This document shows positions 7,727 to 16,301 of a DNA stretch of 64,000 nt, in pieces. The stretch covers positions 1-64,000 of the forward strand of contig NZ_QOKV01000015.1 of NCBI RefSeq assembly GCF_008365405.1, in the 5' to 3' direction. Position numbers and translations under genes: made by a program. Position 1 is the first letter of the stretch, and each line of letters begins with the position of its first letter. The notes under the pieces were generated by a model. That model searched no databases, was not told the origin of the DNA, and was given only the letters and a program-made list of their open reading frames with translations. The DNA comes from Azospirillum brasilense. GTDB lineage: Bacteria; Pseudomonadota; Alphaproteobacteria; Azospirillales; Azospirillaceae.

Positions 7727-8593
7727 ATGATTGACCAATCCGACATCCTCGCCGCCCTGCGCTGGCACGTCGACATCGGGTGCGACGAAGCGATCGGGGA
7801 CGAGCCTTTGGACTGGGCGTTGCTGGCCGCTCGGCCGGCGGTGGCGCGTGCGCCGGCCGGGGCGTCCGCGCTGCCGCCCGCCGCGGCGCGCCCCGCCCCG
7901 GCGCCGGCGTCGCGGTCGGCGTTCGGGGGTCCGTCCGGCGCGTCGATGTTCGGTGCGCCCGTCACGGCGGACCTGCCGCTGGGCGCCAGCGAGGCCGGGG
8001 CGAGCGCCCGCGCCCGCGCCGCCGAGGCGCGCAGCCTGGAGGAGTTGGAAACGGCCTTGCGCGCCTTCGACGGCTGCCCGCTGAAGGCGACGGCGATGAA
8101 CACGGTCTTCGCGGACGGCAACCCCGCCGCGGACATCATGCTGATCGGCGAGGCGCCGGGCGAGGACGAGGACCGGCAGGGCAAGCCCTTCGTCGGGGTC
8201 AGCGGCAAGCTGCTCGACCGCATGCTGGCCCAGGTGGGGCTCGATCGCAGCACGGTCTACATCAGCAACATCCTGCCCTGGCGCCCGCCCGGCAACCGCT
8301 CGCCGACCCAGGCGGAGATCGCCGCCTGCCTGCCCTTCCTGGAGCGGCACGTCGAGCTGATCGGGCCGAAGGTGCTCGTGCCGCTGGGCGGCACCTCCGC
8401 CAAGACGCTGCTCAACCGGGCGGAGGGCATCACCCGCCTGCGCGGCCGCTGGTTCGACTACGCCTCCCCCGGCCTGCCCGGCCCGCTGCCGGTCATTCCG
8501 ATGCTTCACCCGGCCTATCTGCTGCGCAACCCCATCGCCAAGCGCGAGGCGTGGCGCGACCTGCTGACCCTGCGCCAGCGCTTTCCGGGTTGA
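7727..8593 (+). CDS. Uracil-DNA glycosylase, family 4-like
   Basis: The 288-residue protein has a low-complexity Ala/Pro linker (about 40-90) and then a UDG fold. Motif 1 is GEAPGEDEDRQGKPFVG and motif 2 is the terminal HPAYLLRNP. It should remove uracil from DNA. Family-4 enzymes normally hold a [4Fe-4S] cluster with four cysteines. Here the first ligand of the N-terminal CxxC is gone (FDGCPLK) and the third is Trp (NILPWRPPGNR), so only two Cys remain. The protein probably folds without the cluster, as a cluster-free alphaproteobacterial subclass. AAGG lies upstream of the ATG. A palindromic repeat follows the stop at 8611-8658. Confidence 0.85.
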   Translation: MIDQSDILAALRWHVDIGCDEAIGDEPLDWALLAARPAVARAPAGASALPPAAARPAPAPASRSAFGGPSGASMFGAPVTADLPLGASEAGASARARAAEARSLEELETALRAFDGCPLKATAMNTVFADGNPAADIMLIGEAPGEDEDRQGKPFVGVSGKLLDRMLAQVGLDRSTVYISNILPWRPPGNRSPTQAEIAACLPFLERHVELIGPKVLVPLGGTSAKTLLNRAEGITRLRGRWFDYASPGLPGPLPVIPMLHPAYLLRNPIAKREAWRDLLTLRQRFPG

Positions 8594-8610
8594 GTCACCG
8601 CAAGAGTCGT

Positions 8611-8658
8611 TTTGCCCCCACCCCAGCCCTCCCCCGCTGACGCAGGGGAGGGGGCAAA
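8611..8658. repeat. Intergenic G+C-rich palindrome
   Basis: TTTGCCCCCACCCC at the left is matched by GAGGGGGCAAA at the right, giving a long hairpin just after the glycosylase stop. It resembles the element at 20653-20748. It may act as a transcript end or as a REP-like element. Confidence 0.65.
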
Positions 8659-8748
8659 CCCGCCACAGCGATGGTTAACGGCGCTGATTTCTAAAATGCT
8701 CCTCTTATTGCGTCTTTTCTTGCGCGGTCGTTCGAACATTCGACATCC

Positions 8749-8886
8749 CTAGACATTCCAAACATTACTCAAGTACTTCGAAAGATCGGGTTGGTTTACC
8801 AAGTCTCCGCTATGCCGTTGCGCCAATCGGCACAGAAAGTCCCATGACCTTATGCCAAATGGGTCTTCCCACCGGGCTAGGGCCAT
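8749..8886 (-). CDS. Possible 45-residue orphan small protein
   Basis: The 8660-8990 interval is visibly less G+C-rich than its surroundings. On the minus strand it holds ATG 8886 with GTGGGGGTAGAAAA upstream. The frame reads MALARWEDPFGIRSWDFLCR through DLVNQPDLSKYLSNVWNV. The aromatic, non-repetitive composition is unlike the usual antisense shadows here. There is no membrane segment. No family is recognised. Base composition suggests acquired DNA or a regulatory interval, so the coding call is tentative. Apart from this frame and the upstream region of the transglycosylase I see nothing else in 8660-8994. Confidence 0.3.
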   Translation of the reverse strand: MALARWEDPFGIRSWDFLCRLAQRHSGDLVNQPDLSKYLSNVWNV

Positions 8887-8994
8887 TTTTCTACCCCCAC
8901 TAAGTTGCTGAAAATCCTTACGAACGGACGAGCTTGACCGCTGTTGGGGAATCATCTTCTTGCGATTCCCGTCCACTGCGGTTATTCGAATACC

Positions 8995-11025
8995 ATGTTC
9001 CGGATATTGTGCAGCGCAGCAAATACCGTCTCGCTGCGGCGGAAGGTCCTGGGAATGGCGGGGGTGGCGCTGGCGCTGTGCGCAGCACCCGACCCGACGG
9101 GCGGTTATCGTCCGGCCCAGGCCGGCCTTGTGATCCACGCGCCGGATGGACGACCCGTCGTCCCGCCGGGATTCGATCGTGCCGAGCAGAACCTGCTTCT
9201 GGCGACGGACGCCGACGCGCGCGCCGTCCAGCTGACGGAAGAGGATGCCCGCCATTACCGGCGCATCTTCGCCCTCCAGGAACGGGGCGAGTGGGAAGGC
9301 GCCGATTGGGAAATCCGCCTGCTGCGCGACCGCCGCCTGATGGGCCATGTGCTGCGCCAGCGCTATCTGCACCCCGACCGCAAGGCCGGCTACGACGAGC
9401 TGGCCGGCTGGCTCCAGCGCTACGGCGACCTGCCGGGCGCGGAACGCATCCACGCGCTGGCCCAGCGGCGCGCCCCCGCCGGCCAGCAGCGCGCCCTGAA
9501 GCCGCCGCGCGGCAGCGACGGGGAGCGGCTGACCGGATCGCTGGAGCGGCTGGGCGGCCTGCGCCCCGAACCGCTGCCGGAAAGCATCTCAGACGAGGAG
9601 CAGGGCGACCCGGACAAGAGCGCCGAGGCCGCCGAGGACAAGACCAGGATCTCCGTCGCCCCGCGCAGCCGAACCGCCAGCCGCACCAACCACACCACCC
9701 CGTCCCGGGTGACCGACCTGCTGCGCGCCGGCAAACCGGGGGCGGCGCTCGCCCTGCTCAACCAGGACGACTTTGGGCGCAGCCTCGACTCGGTGCAGTA
9801 TGACCAGGCGCGGGCGCGGATCGCCGCCTCGCTCTATTACTCCGGCGACGTGACGCAGGCGCTGTCGCTGGCCTCGGCCAGTGCCGCCCGATCCGGTCCG
9901 GCGCTGACGGAGGCGCATTGGATCGCCGGCCTCGCCGCCTGGCGGCTGAAGCAGTATGACCGCGCCGCCCGCCACTTCACCAATCTGGCCGAGGCCGGCC
10001 CGCAGTCGCCCTGGCTGGCCTCCGCCGCCGGCTTCTGGGCCGCCCGCGCCCACGCCCGCCGGGGCCGCGAGGACCAGGCCCGCGCCCATCTGGCCGCCGC
10101 GGCGCGCTATCCGCACACCTTCTATGGCCTGCTCGCCCACCGCAAGCTGGGCGGTTCGGGCGACCTGAACTGGCGCACGCCGGAGCTGACCGGGGACCAT
10201 CTGAAGGCGCTGTCCGCCCTGCCCGGCGGCACCCGCGCCATCGCCCTGATCCAGGCCGGCCAGCGCGAAGCGGCGGAGCTGGAGCTGCGCCGCATCCACC
10301 CGCGCGGCGACGCGCTGGCCGAGCAGGCGTTGGTGGCTCTGGCCGACCGCGCCGGTTTGCCGGGGCTGGCTCTCCAGGTCGGCAACGCGGTGGCCGGTCC
10401 GGACGGCGCGCCCTACACGGCGGCCCTCTACCCGGTGCCGCACTGGAAGCCGCGCGACGGCTTCGCCGTGGACCGGGCGCTGGTCTTCGCGGTGATGCGG
10501 CAGGAATCGCGCTTCGACCCGCGGCTGGTCAGCTCCGCCGGGGCCACCGGCCTGATGCAGATCATGCCGGCCACCGCCCAGCATGTGCAGGAGCGCAACG
10601 CCGACATCGGCGAGGCCGACGCCGCCCGCGCCGGGCTGTTCGACCCATCCACCAACATGGAGCTTGGGCAGCGCTACATGGCGGAGCTGTTGAACAGCCA
10701 GGACATCGGCAACAACCTGTTCCTGCTGGCCGCCGCCTACAACGCCGGTCCCGGCACGCTGGCGCGCTGGCGGCGGGAGCTGTCGGACATCGGCAACGAC
10801 CCGCTTCTCTTCATCGAGAGCCTGCCCTACGCCGAGACGCGGAACTACGTCGAGAAGGTCGTCGCCAACTTCTGGATCTACCGGCTGCGGCTGGGGCAGG
10901 AAATCGAATCGCTGGACGCCGTTGCGGCGGGCGGCTGGCCGGTCTATATGCCGGTGGATGTCTTCCCGGCGGCCCGGTCCACCCAGGTCGCGCAACACGC
11001 CGAATCCGCCGATGCCGAAAATTGA
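8995..11025 (+). CDS. Slt70-type soluble lytic transglycosylase
   Basis: The start is ATG 8995 (MFRILCSAANTVSLRRKVLG), followed by a signal-like hydrophobic stretch. The in-frame ATG at 8944 would add an implausible leader. About 420 residues of helical superhelix precede a C-terminal GEWL-like catalytic domain. The catalytic Glu lies in AVMRQESRFDPRLVS. It is followed by GATGLMQIMPATA, the AAYNAGPG strand and the PYAETRNYVEKV signature. In the periplasm it cleaves peptidoglycan to 1,6-anhydromuropeptides. A disordered segment (about 165-245) interrupts the superhelix. It overlaps moaB by 14 bp, so the two are probably co-transcribed. Confidence 0.9.
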   Translation: MFRILCSAANTVSLRRKVLGMAGVALALCAAPDPTGGYRPAQAGLVIHAPDGRPVVPPGFDRAEQNLLLATDADARAVQLTEEDARHYRRIFALQERGEWEGADWEIRLLRDRRLMGHVLRQRYLHPDRKAGYDELAGWLQRYGDLPGAERIHALAQRRAPAGQQRALKPPRGSDGERLTGSLERLGGLRPEPLPESISDEEQGDPDKSAEAAEDKTRISVAPRSRTASRTNHTTPSRVTDLLRAGKPGAALALLNQDDFGRSLDSVQYDQARARIAASLYYSGDVTQALSLASASAARSGPALTEAHWIAGLAAWRLKQYDRAARHFTNLAEAGPQSPWLASAAGFWAARAHARRGREDQARAHLAAAARYPHTFYGLLAHRKLGGSGDLNWRTPELTGDHLKALSALPGGTRAIALIQAGQREAAELELRRIHPRGDALAEQALVALADRAGLPGLALQVGNAVAGPDGAPYTAALYPVPHWKPRDGFAVDRALVFAVMRQESRFDPRLVSSAGATGLMQIMPATAQHVQERNADIGEADAARAGLFDPSTNMELGQRYMAELLNSQDIGNNLFLLAAAYNAGPGTLARWRRELSDIGNDPLLFIESLPYAETRNYVEKVVANFWIYRLRLGQEIESLDAVAAGGWPVYMPVDVFPAARSTQVAQHAESADAEN

Positions 11026-11548
11026 CGAATCCCGCCCGTTCCTGCCCGTCAACATCGCCGTCATGACCGTGTCCGACACGCGCACGCTGGCCGACGACCG
11101 CTCGGGCGACGCGCTGGCGGAGCGGCTGACCGGCACCGGCCATCGGCTGGGCGCCCGCGCCATCGTGAAGGACGACGTCGCCGCCATCCGCGCCCAGGTC
11201 CAGGCCTGGATCGCCGATCCGGAGATCGACGTGGTGCTGACCACCGGCGGCACCGGCGTCACCGGCCGCGACGTGACCCCGGAGGCGGTGGAGGCGCTGT
11301 TCGACAAGCCGATCCCCGGCTTCGGGGAGCTGTTCCGCCAGCTCAGCTACGCCAAGGTCGGCACCTCGACGATCCAGAGCCGGGCGACCGGCGGGGTCGC
11401 CAACGGCACCTACATCTTCGCCCTGCCGGGTTCGCCCAGCGCCTGCCGCGACGCCTGGGACGACATCCTGGTCTTCCAGCTCGACAACCGGCATCGCCCC
11501 TGCAACCTCGTCGAACTGATGCCGCGCCTGCGCGAGCATCAGGTGTGA
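11012..11548 (+). CDS. moaB: Molybdenum cofactor biosynthesis protein MoaB
   Basis: The 178-residue MoCF_biosynth-domain protein contains VLTTGGTGVTGRDVTPEAVE, the molybdopterin-binding TTGGTG motif. It also has ALPGSPSACRDAWDDIL near the end. MoaB/MogA proteins adenylylate molybdopterin before molybdenum insertion, and the length and the PGSP-containing C-terminus favour MoaB. ATG 11012 lies inside the end of the transglycosylase gene. Its stop TGA shares bases with the GTG of the next gene (GTGA), inside the first unit of an 18-bp tandem repeat. No other molybdenum-cofactor gene is nearby. Confidence 0.88.
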   Translation: MPKIDESRPFLPVNIAVMTVSDTRTLADDRSGDALAERLTGTGHRLGARAIVKDDVAAIRAQVQAWIADPEIDVVLTTGGTGVTGRDVTPEAVEALFDKPIPGFGELFRQLSYAKVGTSTIQSRATGGVANGTYIFALPGSPSACRDAWDDILVFQLDNRHRPCNLVELMPRLREHQV

Positions 11549-11610
11549 CTGCCACCTCAGGTGTGACTGCCACCTCAGGTGTGACTGGCACCTCAGGTTT
11601 GACTGGCACC
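11540..11610 (+). repeat. Four tandem 18-bp units across a gene junction
   Basis: CAGGTGTGACTGCCACCT is repeated: units at 11540, 11558, 11576 and 11594, the last one base short. Units 1 and 2 are identical, unit 3 differs by one base and unit 4 by two. Unit 1 carries the moaB stop. Each of the first three units offers an in-frame GTG start for the next gene. Confidence 0.9.
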
Positions 11611-12594
11611 GCCGGTCTTCACGGCGCCCTGACGCGGCTGCCGGCCTTCGCCGGTTTGCCCCGCGGCGCTCTGGAACCGATGCCGCGCCGGGGCGTGGCG
11701 CACGACCATGTGCGGCTGGCGGGAAAGGGCCTGGTCGCCCGCGTCCCGCGCTGGAGCCAGCTCGGGCTCGACCCCTTCGCCAATCTGGAGCAGCAGGCCA
11801 CCGCCTTCCGCCGCGCCGCCCCCGGCGGCCACACGCCGGAACTGGCCGCCGTCCTGCCGCCGGGGCCGGAGCTGCCCATGGGCGCGCTGGTGGTGACGGA
11901 GATCGTCGGCCGCCCGCCGCGCCTGCCGGCCGACATGCCGGCCATCGCGCGGGCACTCGCCGCCCTGCACGCCCTGCCCCTGCCGCCGGAAAGCGAGCGT
12001 GCCCCCCTGCCCGCCCCCGCCGACCCGGTGGCGGCGACCCTGGCCCAGGTGGAGCGGCAGGCGGTGTGGTTCGAGCGCGCCGGGCTGACGCCGGACGTCC
12101 TCGCCCTGCTGGAGCGGGAACTCGACGACGCCCGCGCCTTCCGCTGCGCGGCGCCGATCCCCATCACGCTGGTCGGCAGCGACGTCCACCCCGGCAACTT
12201 CCTGATCGACGCCGTCGGCAAGGCATGGTTCACCGATCTGGAGAAGGCCCAGTACGGCCACCCGGCCATCGACCTCGCCCATGCCAGCCTCTACAGCTCC
12301 ACCAAGTGGGAGCGGGAGGTCGCGGCGGTGCTGGCGCCGGACGAGGTCGCGGCGTTCCACGCGGCCTGGGAGGCGGCGGTGCCACCCGCGCTGGCCGAGG
12401 CGGTGCGCCCGTGGCGCCGGCCCTTGCGCCGGCTGACCTGGCTGCGCACCTTGTCCTGGATGGCCCGCTGGCGGGTGGAGGGGGCGGCCCTGTCGCCGGA
12501 CATGCCGGAGTCGCTGGCGGCCCACATGGACGCCCATGCGCTGGACGTCCTCCGCCCGGAGATCATCGGGCGGGTCGCCGCCGAGTGGCGTTGA
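11545..12594 (+). CDS. APH/choline-kinase-fold phosphotransferase
   Basis: The protein (up to 349 residues) has a kinase-like fold. GSDVHPGNFLID is the catalytic Brenner-type motif (H-x-x-N family). AWFTDLEKAQYGHPAIDLAH supplies the metal-binding Asp and the following helix. It phosphorylates an unknown small molecule. Resistance to aminoglycosides is only one possibility and is not supported by context. The start is ambiguous: the GTG at 11545 overlaps the moaB stop, and repeats place further in-frame GTG codons at 11563 and 11581. The N-terminus therefore consists of 6-residue repeats (VTATSG) of variable number. It is probably coupled to moaB translation. Confidence 0.75.
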   Translation: MTATSGVTATSGVTGTSGLTGTAGLHGALTRLPAFAGLPRGALEPMPRRGVAHDHVRLAGKGLVARVPRWSQLGLDPFANLEQQATAFRRAAPGGHTPELAAVLPPGPELPMGALVVTEIVGRPPRLPADMPAIARALAALHALPLPPESERAPLPAPADPVAATLAQVERQAVWFERAGLTPDVLALLERELDDARAFRCAAPIPITLVGSDVHPGNFLIDAVGKAWFTDLEKAQYGHPAIDLAHASLYSSTKWEREVAAVLAPDEVAAFHAAWEAAVPPALAEAVRPWRRPLRRLTWLRTLSWMARWRVEGAALSPDMPESLAAHMDAHALDVLRPEIIGRVAAEWR

Positions 12595-12730
12595 CGGCGA
12601 CGGGCGGCCGAGACATGCGATGGTTCGGGCCGCAGCGTGGTTAACCCTTGCGCGCGGTTGGTGTTAGACTGAGGAATCGAGTTTCAGGCTTTCCTGATCC
12701 GGACTCCGTAGGCGTGCAGGTGGACGCGGC

Positions 12731-14479
12731 ATGATGACATTCCGATTTGGGCGGACCCGGTTTGGCCGGACGGCGCTCGGTGCCTTGCTCCTTTCCACGG
12801 CGGGCCTCCTGCCGGCCGGCCACGCCGCCGCCGCGGCCCCGGCAACGACGGAGCGTCCGTCGCTGACCTCGGCGACCGGCAGCTATCTGGCCGGGCGCTT
12901 CGCCCAGCGCCAGGACGATTGGGCCGCCGCCGCCCTGTTCATGGCGCACGCCCTGTCCGCCGACCCCGGCGACCTGACCCTGCTGCGCCGCACCTATCTG
13001 CTGAAGCTGGGCGAAGGGCAGTTCGACGCCGCCATCGACCTCGCCAAGCGGCTGCTGGAGCAGGACAACGACCCGCAGATGGCCATCGCCCTGCTGGCCT
13101 CCGACAATCTGGCCCGCGGCAAGCTGAAGGAAGCCAAGGCCATGGCCGCGCGCATGCCCAAGGAAGGCATGGCGAAGTACATCGGCCCGCTGATCGACGC
13201 CTGGCTGGCCGCCGCGGAGGGCAAGACCGACGCGGCGCTGAAGGCGCTGGAGCCGCTTTCCACCGCCAGCGGCTTCGCCGCCCTGCACGACCTGCACGCC
13301 GGTCTGGTGCTGGAGTTGGGCGGGCGCAAGGACGCCGCCGGGGAGCGTTTCGCCCGTGTGATCGACAAGGAGGCGCCGCTGCGCGTCATCCAGATCGTCG
13401 GCAGCTTCTACGAGCGCACCGGCCGCAAGGACGAGGCCCGCAAGTTGTACGAGTCCTTCCGCGCCGGCAATCCCGACAGCCTGATGGTCGAACCGGCGCT
13501 GAAGGCGCTGGACGAGGGCAAGGCCGCCGCCCCGGTGGTGTCCGACGCCAAGCAGGGGCTGGCGGAGGCCTTGTTCGACCTGGGCAGCGCCATCCATCAC
13601 GAGGGGGCGGAGGAGACCGCCCTGCTGTTCGGGCGGATCGCCCTTCACCTGCGCCCCGACCTGTCCCTGGCGCGGCTGATGATCGGCGACATCATGGAGA
13701 ACCGCGACCACCACGCCGACGCGCTGGTCGAGTTCCAGGCGCTGGAGAAGGACCCGGTGCTGGGCTGGACCGCCCGCCTGCGCGCCGCCGAGAGCCTCGC
13801 CCGGCTGGAGCGCACCGACGACGCCATCGCCGCCTTCTCCGCCCTGTCCGCCGAGCGTCCGGAGCGCACCGACGCGCTGATCCGGCTCGGCGACCTGTAC
13901 CGCGTCGCCAAGCGTTACGGCGAGGCCGCCGACAGCTACAGCAAGGCGCTGGAGCGCATCGGCACGCCGGAGGAGCGGCATTGGGCGGTGCTCTACGCCC
14001 GCGCCATGTCCTACGACAAGGTGGACCGTTGGCCGGACGCCGAGCGCGACCTGCGGGCGGCGCTGGCGCTGAAGCCGGACGAGGCCTTCCTGCTGAATTA
14101 TCTGGGTTACAGCTACGTCGACCGCGGGCTGAACCTGGAGGAGGCTAAAAAGATGATCGAGAAAGCCGTCGCCCTGCGCCCCAAGGACGGCTACATCGTC
14201 GACAGCCTGGGCTGGGCGCTCTACCGCACCGGCGATTTCGAAGGGGCGGTGGAGAAGCTGGAGCGCGCGGTGGAGTTGAAGCCGACCGACGCCACCATCA
14301 ACGACCATCTCGGCGACGCCTACTGGCGCGTCGGGCGCCGCAACGAGGCCCGCTTCCAATGGACCCGCGCGCTCCGCACCGCGGAGGAGGAGCCGCAGAA
14401 GGAGGACATCCGGGCCAAGCTTGACAAGGGTCTGGTGGACCCCAAGGCCGCCGAGGCCGCCGCGCCGAAGCTTCAGTAA
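12731..14479 (+). CDS. Exported tetratricopeptide-repeat protein
   Basis: The 582-residue protein begins with a Sec signal peptide (TALGALLLSTAGLLPAGHAAAA). It is almost entirely helical TPR repeats, including ADPGDLTLLRRTYLLKLGEG, LKPDEAFLLNYLGYSYVDRG and LKPTDATINDHLGDAYWRVG. A periplasmic scaffold or outer-membrane-assembly role is typical for such proteins in alphaproteobacteria, where a TPR protein often precedes ispE, but no partner is visible here. A strong hairpin at 14525-14560 separates it from ispE. About 135 bp before its start hold no gene. Confidence 0.8.
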   Translation: MMTFRFGRTRFGRTALGALLLSTAGLLPAGHAAAAAPATTERPSLTSATGSYLAGRFAQRQDDWAAAALFMAHALSADPGDLTLLRRTYLLKLGEGQFDAAIDLAKRLLEQDNDPQMAIALLASDNLARGKLKEAKAMAARMPKEGMAKYIGPLIDAWLAAAEGKTDAALKALEPLSTASGFAALHDLHAGLVLELGGRKDAAGERFARVIDKEAPLRVIQIVGSFYERTGRKDEARKLYESFRAGNPDSLMVEPALKALDEGKAAAPVVSDAKQGLAEALFDLGSAIHHEGAEETALLFGRIALHLRPDLSLARLMIGDIMENRDHHADALVEFQALEKDPVLGWTARLRAAESLARLERTDDAIAAFSALSAERPERTDALIRLGDLYRVAKRYGEAADSYSKALERIGTPEERHWAVLYARAMSYDKVDRWPDAERDLRAALALKPDEAFLLNYLGYSYVDRGLNLEEAKKMIEKAVALRPKDGYIVDSLGWALYRTGDFEGAVEKLERAVELKPTDATINDHLGDAYWRVGRRNEARFQWTRALRTAEEEPQKEDIRAKLDKGLVDPKAAEAAAPKLQ

Positions 14480-14524
14480 GCGGCGCCTGCATAGGCTCTG
14501 GCGCTCGCCGCACCCATGCCGCAT

Positions 14525-14560
14525 AAAGCCCTTCTTCCCCCTGCCGGGAAGAAGGGCTTT
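14525..14560 (+). terminator. Rho-independent terminator
   Basis: AAAGCCCTTCTTCCC pairs perfectly over 15 bp with GGGAAGAAGGGCTTT around a 6-base loop. The T-run at the right and the A-run at the left allow termination in both directions. It follows the TPR gene and lies only 20 bp before ispE, so ispE needs readthrough or a promoter very close to its start. Confidence 0.85.
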
Positions 14561-14580
14561 TCGTTTCGGGGGACCCGACC

Positions 14581-15609
14581 ATGAGCGCCATCGCCGAGGC
14601 CGCGCCGGCCAAGCTGAACCTCTATCTGCATGTGGTGGGCCGCCGGGACGACGGCTATCACGAGTTGGACAGCCTCGTCGCCTTCGCCGACGTGGCGGAC
14701 CGGGTGACGGTGCAGCCGGGCGTGGCGCGGATCGCGCTGCGCGGGGTGGACCTGCCGCCGGTCGGGCCGCGGCTGGCCATCTCCGGCCCCTTCGGCCCGG
14801 CCTTGATGGGGGAGAATGCGGCGAACAACCTCGTCATCCGGGCCGCCCACGCGCTGGCCGCCCGGCTGGGGCGCGAGGCCGACGCGATGATCACGCTGGA
14901 GAAGGTCCTGCCCATCGCCTCCGGGATTGGCGGCGGCTCGGCGGACGCGGCGGCGACGCTGCGCGCCCTGGCCCGGCTGTGGGGCGTGCCGGTGGCCGAC
15001 CGGCGGCTCTACGAGGTCGCGGCGTCGCTGGGCGCCGACGTGCCGGTCTGCGTCGCCGGGCGGAGCTGCTATTTCGGCGGCGTGGGGGAAGTGCTGGAGG
15101 AGGCGCCGGCCCTGCCGGAGACCTTCGCGGTGCTGGTCAACCCCGGCGTACCGGTGCCGACCCCCGCCGTGTTCAAGGCGCGCAAGGGCGCTTCCGGTGG
15201 CTCCTTCTCGGCCCCGGCCCGCTTCACCGAGGCCCCCGCCGACGCCGCGGCGCTGGCCGCGCTGCTGGCGGAGCGGCGCAACGACCTGACCGCACCGGCT
15301 TTGACCGTCGCCCCGGTGATCGCCGGGGTGCTGGCGGCGCTGGAGGGCACCGGCGGTTGCCTGCTGGCCCGCCTGTCGGGCAGCGGGGCGACCTGCTTCG
15401 GCCTCTATGCGGATGCGGAGCAGGCCGCCGCCGCCGTCCGGTCGATCCAAGCGGCGCAGCCGCGCTGGTGGGCGAAGGCCGCCCGTCTTCTGCCAACCCC
15501 GGCGGACGCGCCGCCGCTGCCCGAGGGGCTGACGGCGCCGTCTACGGTCACCACGGCCCCGGCCCCGCCGGTTCCCTTCCCGGACACCGGCGGCTGGGGC
15601 GTGGGCTGA
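14581..15609 (+). CDS. ispE: 4-diphosphocytidyl-2-C-methyl-D-erythritol kinase
   Basis: This GHMP kinase phosphorylates CDP-methylerythritol in the MEP isoprenoid pathway. The substrate-binding start is AAPAKLNLYLHVVGRRDDGYHEL. The ATP loop is LPIASGIGGGSADAAATLRAL. The C-terminal GHMP motif is LARLSGSGATCFGLY. At 342 residues it is longer than usual (about 285-300), because a Pro/Thr-rich tail (ADAPPLPEGLTAPSTVTTAP...) follows the domain. The tail is probably disordered. GGGGGACCCGACC precedes the ATG. The stop is 4 bp from the convergent glycine-zipper gene. Confidence 0.93.
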   Translation: MSAIAEAAPAKLNLYLHVVGRRDDGYHELDSLVAFADVADRVTVQPGVARIALRGVDLPPVGPRLAISGPFGPALMGENAANNLVIRAAHALAARLGREADAMITLEKVLPIASGIGGGSADAAATLRALARLWGVPVADRRLYEVAASLGADVPVCVAGRSCYFGGVGEVLEEAPALPETFAVLVNPGVPVPTPAVFKARKGASGGSFSAPARFTEAPADAAALAALLAERRNDLTAPALTVAPVIAGVLAALEGTGGCLLARLSGSGATCFGLYADAEQAAAAVRSIQAAQPRWWAKAARLLPTPADAPPLPEGLTAPSTVTTAPAPPVPFPDTGGWGVG

Positions 15610-15613
15610 GGGG

Positions 15614-16156
15614 TCAGCAGCCACCGCCGCGGGTCATCGCGCCGCCCAGCATGGCGCCGCCCAGCGTGCCGGCGGCGGTCGCCGCCAGCTTGCCATCGCC
15701 GCGCCCGAACTGCGAGCCGACCAGCCCGCCGACCGCCGCCCCGCCCAACACGCCGACCAGATCGCCGTCGAGCGGCCCGCATTCCACCACTTGCGGCGCG
15801 GCGCGCACCACGCGCGGCCGCTGCTGGACGATCACCGGGGGCGGTTCCTCGATGTAGACGGGGGCCGGGGCGTAGTGCACGACCGGCGGCTCCTGGTAGA
15901 CCACCACCGGCGGGGGCCGGCGGACGATCACCACGCGCCCGTCGCCATAGCCGCCGTCGATGTAGCCATGCTCGTGGTGGCGGCCACGCTCGTGGCGTTC
16001 GCGCTCATGATGGCGCTCCTGCTTGGCGCGCCAGCCATGGGCCGGCGCCCAGTCCGGCGGGTCGGCGAGGACCGGGGACACCCCCGCGCCCAGGGCCGCC
16101 ACGCCGGCCAGCAGCGCGATGGCGAGGGATTTGGGGGCGAAACGGATGTGCGTCAT
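15614..16156 (-). CDS. Secreted glycine-zipper envelope protein
   Basis: ATG 16156 opens a clear signal peptide (SLAIALLAGVAALGAGVSPVLA). A His/Arg-rich segment (KQERHHERERHERGRHHEHG) and a Pro/Val/Tyr-rich stretch follow. Then comes a glycine-zipper 2TM domain (GDLVGVLGGAAVGGLVGSQF and GTLGGAMLGGAMTRGGGC). Rickettsial 17-kDa-antigen-like proteins share this last domain and sit in the outer membrane or periplasm. There is no lipobox cysteine; the only late Cys is terminal. The His-rich part could bind metal, which is an inference. The gap 16157-16301 holds no gene. Confidence 0.7.
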   Translation of the reverse strand: MTHIRFAPKSLAIALLAGVAALGAGVSPVLADPPDWAPAHGWRAKQERHHERERHERGRHHEHGYIDGGYGDGRVVIVRRPPPVVVYQEPPVVHYAPAPVYIEEPPPVIVQQRPRVVRAAPQVVECGPLDGDLVGVLGGAAVGGLVGSQFGRGDGKLAATAAGTLGGAMLGGAMTRGGGC

Positions 16157-16301
16157 GATGGCTCCAGGATGCGTCTCACCCGAATGAACATCCGGGGTCG
16201 GCGACTTCATCCATCCGACGGGCGGCGGGCGCGTGACAATTTTGGGTGCGCGCGAACGGGGTAGCCCATCCCGGCCCTGACATCCTGGTTCTGACCCAGG
16301 T

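Noticed and set aside
11540..11610. CRISPR-like array
   Set aside because: The units are directly adjacent without unique spacers and lie in coding sequence, so this is a simple tandem repeat.
11545..12594. Aminoglycoside resistance gene
   Set aside because: The fold is shared by many small-molecule kinases and the context (moaB, transglycosylase) gives no resistance link.
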